From contig CAJVGD010000005.1 of NCBI GenBank assembly GCA_910890315.1, forward strand, positions 1,736,001 through 1,800,000: a stretch of DNA of 64,000 nucleotides, in the 5' to 3' direction. Below are positions 35,460 to 47,237 of the stretch, in pieces. The DNA is from Serendipita indica DSM 11827. Its lineage: Eukaryota > Basidiomycota > Agaricomycetes > Sebacinales > Serendipitaceae. Each line of letters starts with the position of its first letter. The first letter of the stretch is position 1. The position numbers were made by a program, and so were the translations under genes. Below the pieces are notes generated by a model. It worked only from the letters and a program-made list of their open reading frames with translations. It made no database searches and was not told the DNA's origin.

Positions 35460-35743
35460 AGGAGATCCACATACGGTTTCGTTTCTTGGTTTACAATCAA
35501 ATTTGACTGATCTGTGCTAAGTCAACTATGTAAAAAGACAACATTCGTTTACCTCCGAATATAACAGCGTCTCTGAGCTTATACCAATCCGAGTGAGCAT
35601 CCTCGAATCGAGCCATTCGGTACAGACCTAATAATGCTTCTGGAAAGATAATACCACTAGGCGACCTTAGAGTCAAAAGCAACGAAGGTCAAGTAAACTC
35701 CGTATTCCAAACTCGAGGTGACTCTATATCTACGAATGATGAA

Positions 35744-37511
35744 TCAGTACTCCAAGGATCCCTCAAGAATAGCGGTGAGATGCTCCCTGCCATCTTCTCC
35801 CGCAACATCGCCAATGCCTGGCGCAAGATCCAAAACTCTACGTTGTGGGATAGTGCCGTCGACAAGTCGCGGCACGTCGTCTTTTGTATATCCAACCTTT
35901 TTGAGTCCCCGTGGAACGCCCAAGCCGTCCAAAAAGGCGGCAATAGCATCGTAGATTGCTGGTCCGACCTCTGCATCGGCCAAACGCGAGATGGCATTTT
36001 CGTCCAGTTTCGAATAGTCTTTGAAGATGCCGAGCACTTCGCGGTGTCGGTCCGGTGATGAAGGTGCGGTGAAGCGGAAGACCGCGGGGCCGGTAAGTGC
36101 GACGCTGATACCGTGTGGGATAATTGGGTGATCAACGGCATACCCAGGCATCTTGAATTTTGGACCAGTCTTGTTCAAACCGGAAATCTACTCCCTCTGG
36201 TCAGAAGGGGTGTGGCAGTGGTTATTGAACCAGAGACGTACCGGATAGCTCATACCGTGTGCGAGATGCACTCCTGCCGAGCCAAACCCAATCCCTGCAA
36301 ATGTTGACGCCAGGAGCATTTGGCGCTTGGCATTACGATCCTCTTGGTTGCGAGAGATCCGTGGGAGGTTTTGAACGGCTTCACGCAGTGCCCAATGAGC
36401 GAATACATCGCTCACAGGGTTACTTCCCTGATACGCCGGCCGGAGTTTGGGGTTGGCTGGCCGCGGTGAGCGTTCATAGTACGGGATGGCGGTATAACTC
36501 TCCAACGCGTGGAACAGCTATTCATTATCAGACCACAGTATCATTAATAGTGAATTAGATAGACGTACGACGTCTAGACCAGCACTAATGTGCACTTCGC
36601 GCGGGCAGGAGTCGGTGCTGTAGGTATCGACGACGCCAAGGATAGGTCGCAACGCACGATTTGCGATACCAGTCTTGAAATTGCGCGACGGAATATCAAG
36701 AATGGCTGTTCCAGTCGTTTCCGAGCCAGTACCCGCTGTCGTCTATCAAGCTTGAGAACCAAATGGCAGTCCTTGATGTACTCGTACCGGAATAGCGACC
36801 AATGGCCTAAGTGTCTCCGTAATAGGGAGACCTTTGCCTACTGGTGCGTTGATAAAGTCGTATAGATCTGCATCTTTGTAGACTGTGAAGAGATTGGCAG
36901 CTTTGGCGGTATCAATGACTGAGCCACCACCAACGGCCAGGAAGTGCGAGAAGTCATGCTTTCGAGACCAATCGATGGCTTCTAGCCAGCTCTTGTCTGT
37001 TGGCTCTACGGCGACGTTGTCAAACACCTCATACGGAACGCCTTCGGCCTCTAAAGCTTGTACAGCCTAGAAGAGCACTTTAATACCATGAAAGAGATGG
37101 ATGGTGACTACTTACGGTTTTTACTGGATACAATTTCGCGACGTTGGGGTCCGTGAATAGACCGACCTGGGGGCGGTCAACACGTGCTTGACGTGTAACT
37201 GGTTAGTACCTTGCGGGCCTTCATATTCTTGAAATCCATGCCAACTTCTCGGGCGACACCGTCTCCGAATCGCAAGTTGGCTGCTGCGACCTGTTGAGGT
37301 CAGGGGGTTGGTTGTTCTGGTGAGATTGATATACCTCGAATGCATACTCTTTGGTAGGCATATCTACAGGTGTTGCAAACTTGCGCCATGCATTGACGGC
37401 TGCCATTGGACCAGCTCTTGCTCCTGAGCACGAATGGCATGGACATAGACCATGTCTACTGGCGTTGAGGAGACGCAGAATGGACGTTCTAGATGCTGGA
37501 GCTGGTGACAT
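35744..37511 (-). CDS. ADHFE1: Hydroxyacid-oxoacid transhydrogenase, iron-type alcohol dehydrogenase, mitochondrial
   Basis: Multi-exon minus-strand gene. An Arg/Ser-rich N-terminus (MSPAPASRTSILRLLNASRH) resembles a mitochondrial presequence; the start at 37511 is the first ATG in frame. Family blocks: 'GVAREVGMDFKN', the NAD-binding 'FLAVGGGSVIDTAKAANL', 'PTTAGTGSETTGTAILD', 'AGVHLAHGMSYP' and 'DHPIIPHGISV', the last two holding the metal-binding His residues. ADHFE1 enzymes couple oxidation of 4-hydroxybutyrate to reduction of 2-oxoglutarate, giving succinate semialdehyde and 2-hydroxyglutarate. Every intron junction I checked is canonical and in phase, and the C-terminal exon runs to the TGA at 35744. 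A plain iron-ADH substrate range cannot be excluded. Confidence 0.9.
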
Positions 37512-37885
37512 GGAAATACTGGCAATGGTAGAAACCAAGATGGTCCGGCAGGTTGGTCACCGGACTTGGTCGAACGGGGGAGAGGGACGGAAGCTATTGC
37601 GGGTCCTATTTTCTTTTGGGATTTGACGCGGCCGCCGGGCCAAGTGTCTTTCGCCATCTCTACATCGAAAGACGAAATCAAACAGTTGAGAGGAAAAATA
37701 TACACTCGAGACTAATGTCCGGCTCCTTTCACATCTTGGATCCACCTCCGTTGTCTACCCATCAGCGCCCAACCAGAATGCTAACGATAATACTGTACAG
37801 GCCATATGGTGCCCCTGGGCTCGTTGAGCAATATTGGTCATCAGCCTCCTCTTGACGCTCGCCATCTCCCCGAGTTTATCTCAAA
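37512..37885. promoter_or_regulatory. Shared divergent promoter region, ADHFE1 / ARO8
   Basis: The 374 bp between the two start codons, which point away from each other, hold no other gene. It must carry both promoters. I see no clear TATA box or operator. Confidence 0.5.
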
Positions 37886-39875
37886 ATGTCCCAAGAGGAG
37901 AAAAACGAGCTTCCAAAGTCGATTGACTTGTCGCATCATTTATCAGACCTCGCCAAGGCCCGCAATGTATCCCCTCTCAAAGGTTCCCCACTTTCTGATC
38001 AGACGGCGCTCCTAACACTGGTCAGGCTTCTTCAAGTACTACACCCCAGATGTTCTAGCACTTGCAGGAGGTGCGTTCGACTGTCCACTCTCTCCCCCTT
38101 CCCTATTTACATGGCTTGTAGGCGTTCCACACCCGGACTACTTTCCCTTTGCAACTCTGAGGCTTCCACGCTACCCGTAGATACATATTCGTCCACACCA
38201 GGGACAATAACCTCTCCGTCTCCTCTCGCATGGCTGTGGAATCTTTTCTCAAGCCCGAGCGCCGCACGAACTACCAAGATTTCTGTGCCAAAGTACGTCT
38301 CCGACCCACTGAATGAGGTCAATCTTGCAACTGCACTCCAATACGGTAATAATTTTGGCCCATTTGTCTATTAAGCGTTGACGAAATGTAGGAATGGCCA
38401 CTGGCGTTCTGCCGCTTCAGCAGTTTCTGAGAGATTACTCTCGCATCTTCTATAAACCTGGGTTCTCCGACTTTACGACACTCGTTCATACAGGCAACAC
38501 GGACGGGTGGTCTCGCGTTGTCTATTCCTTGCTGAATCCCGGTGATAGCATGCTCGTAGAGGTACGTCTAGAACCCGTCTGAAGCAATGTATTTACACAC
38601 GCAAGGAATGGACGTACCCCTCTGCACTCTCAGCTGCCCTTCCTATTGGCATACACACCGTCGCCGTCCCTCTTGACAGCAAGGGCATGCGCCCAGATGC
38701 GCTTCGTCATATTCTTTCCACATGGGACTCAAAGTCTCGTGGCTTCAACCGCCCACGCTTGCTCTATACTGTTCCCATCGGGCAAAATCCAAGCGGTCTC
38801 ACCACGGGCGAAGAACGCAAGAGGGCCATTTACGAAATCTGCGTCGAGTACGATATCATCATTGGAGAAGATGATCCATATTATATCCTTCAAGAGGGCG
38901 AGTACATTGCGCCAGACGTACGCGCGAAACGAGCCAATGCTCGCAAGGAAACAAAGAAGAAGACTGATGAAGAAGAGATTCGGGCTTTTGTGGAGAGTCT
39001 GGAGCGTAGCTATCTCCATTACGACTACCAAGGTCGCGTAATCCGACTGGACACGTTCTCAAAGGTCCGATTCTTCTTGCATATCAAGTTGACCTACTCA
39101 CGGGCTTTCGTAGACAATTGCACCAGGATCTCGTCTTGGTTGGTTCACCTGCAACCCCATGTTCGCCGAACGTCTCGAACGTGCTGGAGAAGTCTCCACC
39201 CAAGCGCCATCAGGCTTCACGCAATCAATGGTCACACAACTCGTCGTCAAGACTTGGGGGATGGCAGGCTATGTGCGATGGCTGCGTGGGTTGCGAGCAG
39301 AATACACCACGCGCCGGGATACACTCATCGACGCGTTTTGCAAAGCCATGGGTGTTGAGCTGGTCACAGAAGAGTACAGGAATGAAAAGCCTGGAGGGGA
39401 TGTCTGGGATGGCGCGACAGTGTGGACGGCTACTCTTACTGCCAATGCAGGCGCGGTGAAGGGTGCCAGGGGGTGGAAAAGAAAGTTCGCGTGAGCTTTG
39501 TACCGCCAACGTCGGGCATGTTCGTCTGGGTCAAAGTCGACTTTAGCGATCTCTCACCGCCGATTCACGTCCCCGGAGAGGAAGAAAACGAAGGTGAGAC
39601 CTGGAATCCGCTGCATTTATCTCTGTGTCATTATATAATGAATGGTATGCTGACGGGATGTAGGCACGCATGAAGGCCGGTTCTGGGTCACCCTCGCCAA
39701 GGCTGGGTTGCTGATTCTACCTGGGTGGGTGTTCCGCGGTGAAAAGGAGCATGCTCCTATCGATCCGAACAAGTACGCACACTACAGAATCAGCTTTAGC
39801 GATTCGACAGTCGATAATATGGACAAGGCGGCAAAGATTTTTGCCAAGACGCTTCGAGAGTATTGCTCCCAATGA
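37886..39875 (+). CDS. ARO8: Aro8-type aromatic aminotransferase (PLP fold type I), with two apparent frame changes
   Basis: Blocks in order: 'ALAGG' then 'VPHPDYFPFATL', 'VNLATALQYG', 'HTGNTDGWSRVVYSLLNPGD', 'LYTVPIGQNPSGLTTGEERK', 'IIIGEDDPYYIL', the PLP-lysine site 'LDTFSK' followed by 'TIAPGSRLGWFTCNPMFAER', and 'VSFVPPTSGMFVWVKVD'. These are the alpha-aminoadipate/aromatic transaminase signatures; the enzyme moves amino groups between aromatic amino acids or 2-aminoadipate and 2-oxo acids. Two junctions do not fit: near 38156-38162 the frame shifts by one base after 'PFATL', and near 39469-39473 (a run of five G) it shifts again before 'VEKKVRVSFV'. No intron can explain either. They are either consensus errors or recent loss of function; everything else is intact. 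Confidence 0.8.
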
Positions 39876-40062
39876 GGAAGAGAACCTCATGAGGGCTTGG
39901 ATAGTCACTGCATTCCTAGAGAACGCGTGCTGATATAGTTGCATACGTTGACACACACGCATAATAATAGAGCATTCATTCTGCGAAAGCGAGTTAGGAG
40001 TCAGGGACTCATGCAGTCTTAGTTGGATAAAAGTTCGATCTTCAACCTCGCCGCTACACTCA

Positions 40063-41287
40063 ATGTCTTCGACGAGGAGACACTCGGTGTTCAGACCATG
40101 TATCGACTTGCATAATGGGCTCGTAAAGCAAATTGTCGGTGGAACGCTCTCTGATGTAACGCCATCCGAGCTCAAGACAAATTTCGTGTCGAGGTCGGCG
40201 GGTTCAAGATGTGCGTTAGGGCCGATTAACTGACGATGGACAAAGTAAGACTGCTGGGGAGTTTGCGAGACTGTATAAGGAGCATAATCTTCGTGGAGGG
40301 CATGTCATCAAGCTCGGGCCCGGAAATGATGCTGCTGCCGAAGAGGCACTTACGGAGTGGAACAGTATGTAGTATGTATGTCCGAGTTTACGCGACCTGA
40401 AAATTGGGTAGATGGACTTCATATCGGAGGAGGCATCACGCAGGACAACTGTCAGCAATGGATAGATGCTGGAGCAGAAAAGGTGACTTCGTGAACAGAC
40501 CTATTCTAACTAGTCCGTCTCATGGTATTTCAACAGGTCATCGTCACCTCGTATCTATTTCCCTCTGGCCAATTCTCCCTCGAAAGACTGCAAGGGATAT
40601 CCGCGGCAGTAGGCAAGGAAAGGTTGGTCGTGGATGTCAGGTATATATTGGCAAATTGTACTATACAATTCTCTGAGTACGCTAGCTGCCGCCGAAGGAA
40701 CGACAAATGGATTATCGCGATGAACAAGTGGCAAGATATGACTGACATGGAGGTGAACAAAGGAACGTTATCAAGTTTAGGCCGTGATATCTCTCTGAAT
40801 AATCGCAGAATCTCTTGACCTACTCGCCGAATACTGCAGGTATGTGGCTCCTATTGACCCGCCCGACTCTGGATGAGATTCGATAGTGAATTCTTGATCC
40901 ACGCTGCCGACGTGGAGGGCCTATGTCAGGGTATCGACGAAGAGCTGGTAACAAGTGAGCAAACTGGCTGACCACTCACCGGATAAGATTCCTCATGGGT
41001 TCTAGAGCTGGCGGAGTGGGTGACGATTCCAACTACGTACGCAGGGGGTGCCAAAGGCATGTTTCACATTCGCTTATTTTCAGCCTCTGAGTCGTAGTAG
41101 ATATCAGCGACCTTGACCTCGTCGACCGTCTGTCTCAAGGCAGGGTTGACCTCACGTTTGGAAGGTATGCGATATGCTCTTAGTATGGTCTCTGTCTTAC
41201 CCGCATAGTGCGCTCGACATATTCGGAGGATCGCTCGTACGCTTTGATGACCTCGTCGAGTATAATCGAAAGTACCAAAGTCTGTAA
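40063..41287 (+). CDS. HIS6: HIS6, ProFAR isomerase (histidine biosynthesis)
   Basis: About eight short exons. [19 protein letters not shown] opens the protein, then '[11 protein letters not shown]', '[18 protein letters not shown]', '[20 protein letters not shown]', '[18 protein letters not shown]', '[17 protein letters not shown]', '[20 protein letters not shown]', 'TYAGGAKDI' and '[17 protein letters not shown]'. This is a full beta/alpha barrel of the HisA/HIS6 type, which converts ProFAR to PRFAR in the fourth step of histidine synthesis. Two introns have non-GT donors: 40763-40808 starts GAACGT (GA-AG, 46 nt) and 41057-41100 starts GCATGT (GC-AG, 44 nt). A GT-AG alternative for the first exists (a 34-nt intron starting GTTTAG) but adds residues that fit the family less well. 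Confidence 0.9.
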
Positions 41288-41663
41288 TCGCGATCAACTC
41301 ACGGAGGCGTTCCTGGCATCAAGTTCCAGATTCAATGTAGAAAGCTACTTGGCTTTTCAACACCGTACAACTGTGCAAAGTCAGAGTAATTGTCTACATG
41401 AATGGAGGAAAGCGTGAAGGTGATTGTCCATTGTGAGCCCAGGGAATTATCGGGCTAGAGATAGAGTATGCGCGATTGGCAAGAGGGTAGGGAAGGCGGA
41501 TGTAGTGAACGGAGATAGAGTGAGTGGACGGAATCTTGGCTTGCAAAAGTCCTTGTTTTAAAATGAAGGTCGTTATCAGTCTGAGAGAGATATTCGGTGA
41601 ATAATATACGAGTCTGCTATCATGATGGCGGAGCTGGCGGCGATCGCGAGGGCGCGTTTGAGC
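41288..41663. other. Convergent intergenic region
   Basis: 376 bp between the HIS6 stop and the aspartic-protease stop. No gene, repeat or RNA was seen; it holds both 3' ends. Confidence 0.5.
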
Positions 41664-44610
41664 CTAGCGAAGACGGGTTAAACGGCGATGGTGTCGAAAC
41701 GAAGGGACCTCGTCGTAGAGGTGAGCCAGCCATGTAAGAGCTCCTCTGTGGACCAGCACCTTCCGCCGCTGCCGCTGGTGCCTGCGGATAACCTCGTCCT
41801 CCGACAAAGCCTGGGCTATTCGGACCAGGCGCATACGAGTGACGTTCGGCTGCGACGGGAAGTGCACCTCTTGCGATGGACTTCGCGCGTGGTAAGCGGA
41901 CATGCGAGCTCCTTGGTCCTGCGCAGGTTGCAATCCTCTGCTCGCCGCTCTCGGTCTTCGTGGCGGGGGGAGGGGTTCTTCGAGCGCGGCCATGAATGCT
42001 GCGCGTTGCGCTTCTTGTCTTGAGGCAGTCCTACGATGCGACGAGCCTTCTTCAGGGATCGTATGAGTGTCATCGACGACGACGGCGGGAGATGCCGCAG
42101 AGTGAGGGGATGGTACCATCATAGACGCTCGACCTGTATTGGGCGCATCTGCAGGGAGGACGGATTGGCTCCCATTCGCATGCGAATAGTAGCTCTGCCG
42201 AGCGTCTTGATAATTGCTTTCCGTCGGACTTGGGCTTGGCTGACCATTCTCTGAATTGTAACTGCCTTGGCGGACTGGGACTTCCATCTGAGCAGACATT
42301 GTCCTCTCCCGCGCGGCATAGTGGAATTCTGAACCGGCCACTGTGGGGCTAGCACTAAAGTCTGAATGCATCGATTTACGGAACCCTGGAGCGACAATGG
42401 GCGGGGGTGGCCTAAACGAGCTTCGCTTTCCTTTGGCGAGCGAGACGTCGCCCGCCTTTTCGTCCTCGAGCGATTCGTCGTGTGGCCGCAACATGACATC
42501 TGTCATGCCTTCTTCAGGCGATACCTTTCCTGGATTCGGAGAAGTCCTGCCTGTGTTCGAGAACGAGTTGGATAGGGGTGAAGAGGGGTTGGGTGCCATG
42601 TTTGATGGGAAACGACTGTGACGGGGGGATGGACTAGAGGCCTCGTCTGGCGGAGTGAGGCGTGAGCTGCGGCGAGAAGCATCTCCTCCAACAGGGACGC
42701 GACCAGACCGTATCGAGGCACTGTCGTCGTCGCGATTGACCGTAATGGAAGGACGAAGCAAAGAGGACCTCGACATGTTCGGGTGCTCGGTAAGCTCGCC
42801 CTCGTTTTTTATAGAGCGCGACGAAAGTGAGTGCTTTGAGCCAGATCTCGACAACATCCTCGTCGAGTGTCTGGTGTGGACCGACGATGGACGTTCTTCG
42901 TTGTCCGCAGTTGGCACCGCCTCGTAGGCATGGCTTGACGAAGCCATTGTCGCGAGAGGAAGTGGCGCAACTTTTGGCTTTCTGGCTTTCTGCTTGCGCA
43001 TATGACAGCAGAGCCAAATACCAATGACAAGAATGGTCAACAGGATGAGCGCATTTGCTCCGAGCGCCGCGAACATTAATGGAATGAGGTTCATCAACTT
43101 GTCCAACTTTTCGCTGGTCGTCATGACGGATACACTTGTGCTGGCAGATCCGTTACCGCTGTTGATGGGAACGGTCCCACCTCGAGCGGCTTGGAAGGAA
43201 CTGGCGGCTTCTTCAATGTCGACGACGGACAAAAGCTGGACATAAGGATTGCCCATGACGTTATTCGAGTCAAAGTCGCCAAAGTCGTAGACGGCGTAGA
43301 CGGAACGAAGAATATTGGTGCCGAGGATCCAGTCAAAGTCGGATGCGCCAACTGCAATGCGCGTTGGAATAAAGGAACCTATGCAAATTGAAGGGTCAGC
43401 CAAGCTCTGCACGACGACGTCCAAGGGATGGATGTCAAACGCGCGCCCACTGTTGGCGCGTCAGTAGACGGAGCGCGCGGTAGCAATATTACTTACGCGA
43501 ACCATAGTGTCAATCGAATGCCCCCAGAGCACGGGACGGTCCATTGATTCGTCGTGGTGTTGAGGAACGCGCCGTTGACAGAAGAGTAAATGCTGGCGGC
43601 AACCTCGGGAGGCGCATACGAGTAGGTTGTACCACTGTCCAATAAGACGGATAGACGTCCCGCTGGCACGTCTTGAACGGTCGATGTCGCATTTTGGGTG
43701 GCCCCGTTGACCACGTACGAGTCAAGCAGCACAGTCCACCGCTTGGACCCCTCGGGCGGGAAGAGTGGAATATGGTCTGTACTACTGACAGACTCGTACT
43801 CTTTTGCTAGTTCTCCAACTCCTAGGCTGCCGTGGACAGTATTGTGCTCGTCACTCTCTCGTTCGAGAGCCATGGCAATAAAATTAGGCTCTGACGGATT
43901 CTGTGCAAAGATGTTATAGAGTAGGGAGCTCGCCCAGGACTCGGTGACTGCGGCATCAATGTGCGACAAGGTTGTGAAACCAAGTCCGATGATGCCCTGA
44001 GCGCCGAACGAGAGCACGGGGTTATGTCCGGATTGAAATACGAGATAGGCTTGGTCTGGGATGTCGTAGCTGATGGGCGGCTGTGAGCATCAAACGTCGT
44101 GCGAGAATAGGGAAACGCCGTACCCAGCAAAGGTGACTGGCCCATGGGCAATGTTCCCAAAGACGTTGCCGGTACCATAGGTGAGATTGAGCGTGTTGCT
44201 AGTCTAGATATTGACGTCCAAAGGCGTGCAAGAGCGAATGCGGGGTAAGTCTTCTGGCTATATATAAACCGGAAATACGAACGGGGTTGGCGGGTGTATT
44301 GGAACCCATGTCCACCCACAAGTCACTAGAGCCAGTGTCCATTTGCAGGGGATAAGAGCGGCCCTCGATAGTCACGTTGGCGATGTACAACACATCCCGA
44401 GTCGAACTGCCAGCCAAGACATGAGCAAATGTATCGGAATTAGAATTAATAAGTAGATAGTACGCACGAAATATCGTCAGAATGGTCCTCTGCCGCCAGA
44501 ACATTGGCGTTGATCGTCTTGAGGTGGGCGACGCTGCGGCCGGCAATGTCGAAGCGCAGCGCCTGGACCGTCCATGCCGGAAGGAGGAGAGAAAGAAGGA
44601 GAGCGCGCAT
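41664..44610 (-). CDS. Membrane-anchored pepsin-like aspartic protease with long cytoplasmic tail
   Basis: A signal peptide (MRALLLSLLLPAWTVQA) is followed by a short propeptide, the first catalytic motif DTGSSDLWVD, 'GIIGLGF', 'ALERESDEHNTVHGSLGVGE' and the second catalytic motif LLDSGTTYSYAP. A late 'FDWILGTNILRSVYAVYDFG' completes the A1 peptidase fold. After the domain comes a Ser/Gly linker, one transmembrane helix ('ALGANALILLTILVIGIWLC') and a basic stop-transfer segment, then a Ser/Pro-rich tail of about 400 residues with many SPR/RSS motifs. The enzyme likely sits in the plasma membrane with the protease outside. The tail is far longer than in yapsins. Stop TAG at 41664. The final about 50 residues are Arg-rich and could reflect a missed intron. 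Confidence 0.88.
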
Positions 44611-44900
44611 GAAGACTGGTCGTAATTTTTAGGATAATTTAGAGGCGAATGCTGGACTTGCAGCGCGCGCCGTGCGGTCCAAGTGAAGCCTTAGCAGTCA
44701 AGCAAAGCCTGGCCCTGTAGATCTTGGGTGGCCGAGAACTTGTAAGATACAATGCCGAATGATTCCCTTGAGAATATTTCACACAGTTGCTGTTGAGCTA
44801 TTTGCAGACAAGCTATAACGGGAGATTAACCGACAGTAGTACACGTTTGTACATTTAGATTATACCCTTCAAGGTGTTGCCCACCTGCCTCTAAAACTTG
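44611..44900. promoter_or_regulatory. Shared divergent promoter region, aspartic protease / PPR gene
   Basis: 290 bp between the two divergent start codons. No gene seen and no strong TATA box. Confidence 0.45.
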
Positions 44901-47056
44901 ATGCTTCCTGTGACGACGCGCCGAGTGTCAAACTCGATTGCAAGCTGCTCATACACCTCTACGCGCTCTTTTGCAGCTGCACGAGTAAAAGAACGCGCTA
45001 ATTCCACCCAACACGCTCTACACCCCGTCAAAGCGATTTTCTAACGCGGCTCAAGGCACACCAAGTCGCTCAAGATGCTGGGAAGGTTCAGAGCTCAAAT
45101 TCAGAGGACAGAAACCGTCAAAACACGTCGAGGACTCTAACTGTCAAAGGCCTGAAGCCGATTGAAGTCGTCCAGCGTATCAATGCGTTGCTCAGAGAGG
45201 AGAAACTCGACCACGCCATTACAATGGTCGAAAATTTACCTCTGGATGCCGTAAATGTCGTTGTATGGAACGTTTTGATACAAGCCGCTATCAAGCAAGC
45301 CCGTTATAAACTTGCATTCGAGTTGTTTTACGACGTACGCGCTTTTTGTTTCCTTGGACGTAAAGTGCTTACAAAGACATGTCTGTAGATGAAACGAAGG
45401 CATGTAAAACCCAACACACGCACGTTTTCAACCCTCTTCGTTGGCCTTTCGAATATTGAGGACTGGGCCCCTTATTCCAACATTCTCGAACGCGCCTTTA
45501 TCGCATACGATCAACTCCTCGTCCACTTTGAAAAGATAAAGCTCAAAACACCTAACAGTCCCGAAATATCGACATGGCCACTCAACGGCTTTCTCGTGCT
45601 GTTGGGAAACGCCCGACGCTATGCGCGAATGTGGGATGTCTTCTTTTCGATGGAGGGACAACTCGCACCAGACGAAGTGACGTATACTATCATGTTACGA
45701 GCACTGGAGAGGCGTAAATCGCTCAATGAAGGACCAGTTGAGACAGCAGCAGAAGCAGAAGAGCGAGCAAACATGGAGCTGGTCAGAAAGGAACAATGGA
45801 TCCGTTACGACAGTATCGATACAGTCCCAGAGGAGACACTGGGTTTGACGTCGCAATACTTCCGATCCCTCGCAAGGAAGAACCCACCAGAAAGTGTCCA
45901 AGTGCAGAATGCTGCTGACGCCCGTCTGCTTTGGGAACAACTCCAAAAGGCTCACAACAAGGATCCGTCCAGCATCGCCATCGAAGGGTCGCACGTAGCT
46001 CTCGTGCTTCATCTTCTATCCCATGGACGTCCATCGGACCACATGCTCGCATTCGACATTGTCCGTGACTATGTGGATATTGACCCTCCTATACGCACTC
46101 GGCATACACCAAATCTGCCCGAAAAGGAACCCTCTGGAAAGCTTCCGGTCACCGGATACATCTTCGCCTCCATACTCGAGCTCTGTGTGAACAGTGCGAG
46201 AGCAGAGACGGCCATCCAATACTTCCAAACGGTCGCAGAAAGGCCAAATTTCGCAAGTATCATCCAATATCAACACATGATGTTTGTCATGCGGGCATTT
46301 GCCATGCGTCGTCCGCCCAAGGGTGGGGTCATTGACGCTCGGGAGGCTGTATCGGCATTGGAATGGATGTTGCGTCAGGCAGAGTCGCGCGAGATTGGTG
46401 CCCGAGTACGACCAGGCATCGACCATTTCGTGTACGGACTCACCGCCGCATGGAGAGGAGCAGACATGGGTAGTGCACTCCATATCTTCGAGATGGTGAC
46501 TGGGATACCACGGAAGTCATTCATGGCACATGTGCCTAATGTGTTCAAGCAGTTGGAGGCGGAAGAATTATCCGTGGCTGTTCGCAGGTTCAAAGACATG
46601 CAGCCAAGGTATGTCGGTTGTACGTGGAATACGACATGCATGGCTCTGCTCCTCAAGACGGCGCGTGCGACGGAAAAGCGAGAACACTTGCGCGTCGCGC
46701 TCCGTATCATTCGTTTTGCAGGTATGAGGCGGTTTTTCAACAAGAGGGACGGACGGGATCCTCTCCCCATCTCGGACGAGACGCTCGCGGCGCAAAAGGA
46801 GCTCGCAACGAGGATCGTGCAGGGGGTAGACTGGCTGCTTCATCATGATCCACAAGAAGCCGAGGCTCACTCGTGGAACCAACTTCGCGACTATGCGGCT
46901 AGGGAGTTGGAGAAGAGTACGGTCGAAGACGTGCATAGACAAGAAGACAAGGTTGATGCAGAACATAAGAAGAAAGAAGCGGTAATCCAAGATGGACAAA
47001 ATCAACTGCTCGTTACGCTCAAAGGCCGCAAGAGTCAATGGGCGACCGGCCTCTGA
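44901..47056 (+). CDS. Mitochondrial pentatricopeptide-repeat protein
   Basis: Three exons. Exon 1 (MLPVTTRRVSNSIASCSYTS) is a Ser/Arg-rich likely mitochondrial presequence. An intron of about 71 nt with a TTCTAAC branch site ends at CTCAAG and rejoins in phase before AHQVAQDAGK. The body has helical repeats such as 'VVWNVLIQAAIKQARYKLAF', 'MKRRHVKPNTRTFSTLFVGL' and 'EVTYTIMLRALERRK', typical PPR wording (order of 35-residue repeats, VxTYxxML motifs). The single long last exon ends at TGA 47054-47056. PPR proteins bind organelle RNA; the target transcript is unknown. A Lys/Glu-rich tail closes the protein. Confidence 0.85.
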
Positions 47057-47237
47057 GCTTTCAACTCGAATATTCTATCTTCGTGCTGTATTTTTATTCT
47101 TATCCGCTACACAACTCGATACTTTTGCCTACTCATTCCTCGCTCATTGGCTCAGCTTGACAGCGGGTCGCTACGAAATGGCCAAGAATCAATAGACGAG
47201 GGCGTTCATATTTACAAAGCTGAGTATGTAATCCTAT

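Noticed and set aside
37886-39875. Calling the aminotransferase a pseudogene outright
   Set aside because: Only two one-base changes are seen, one in a G run, while the active site and all intron borders are intact.
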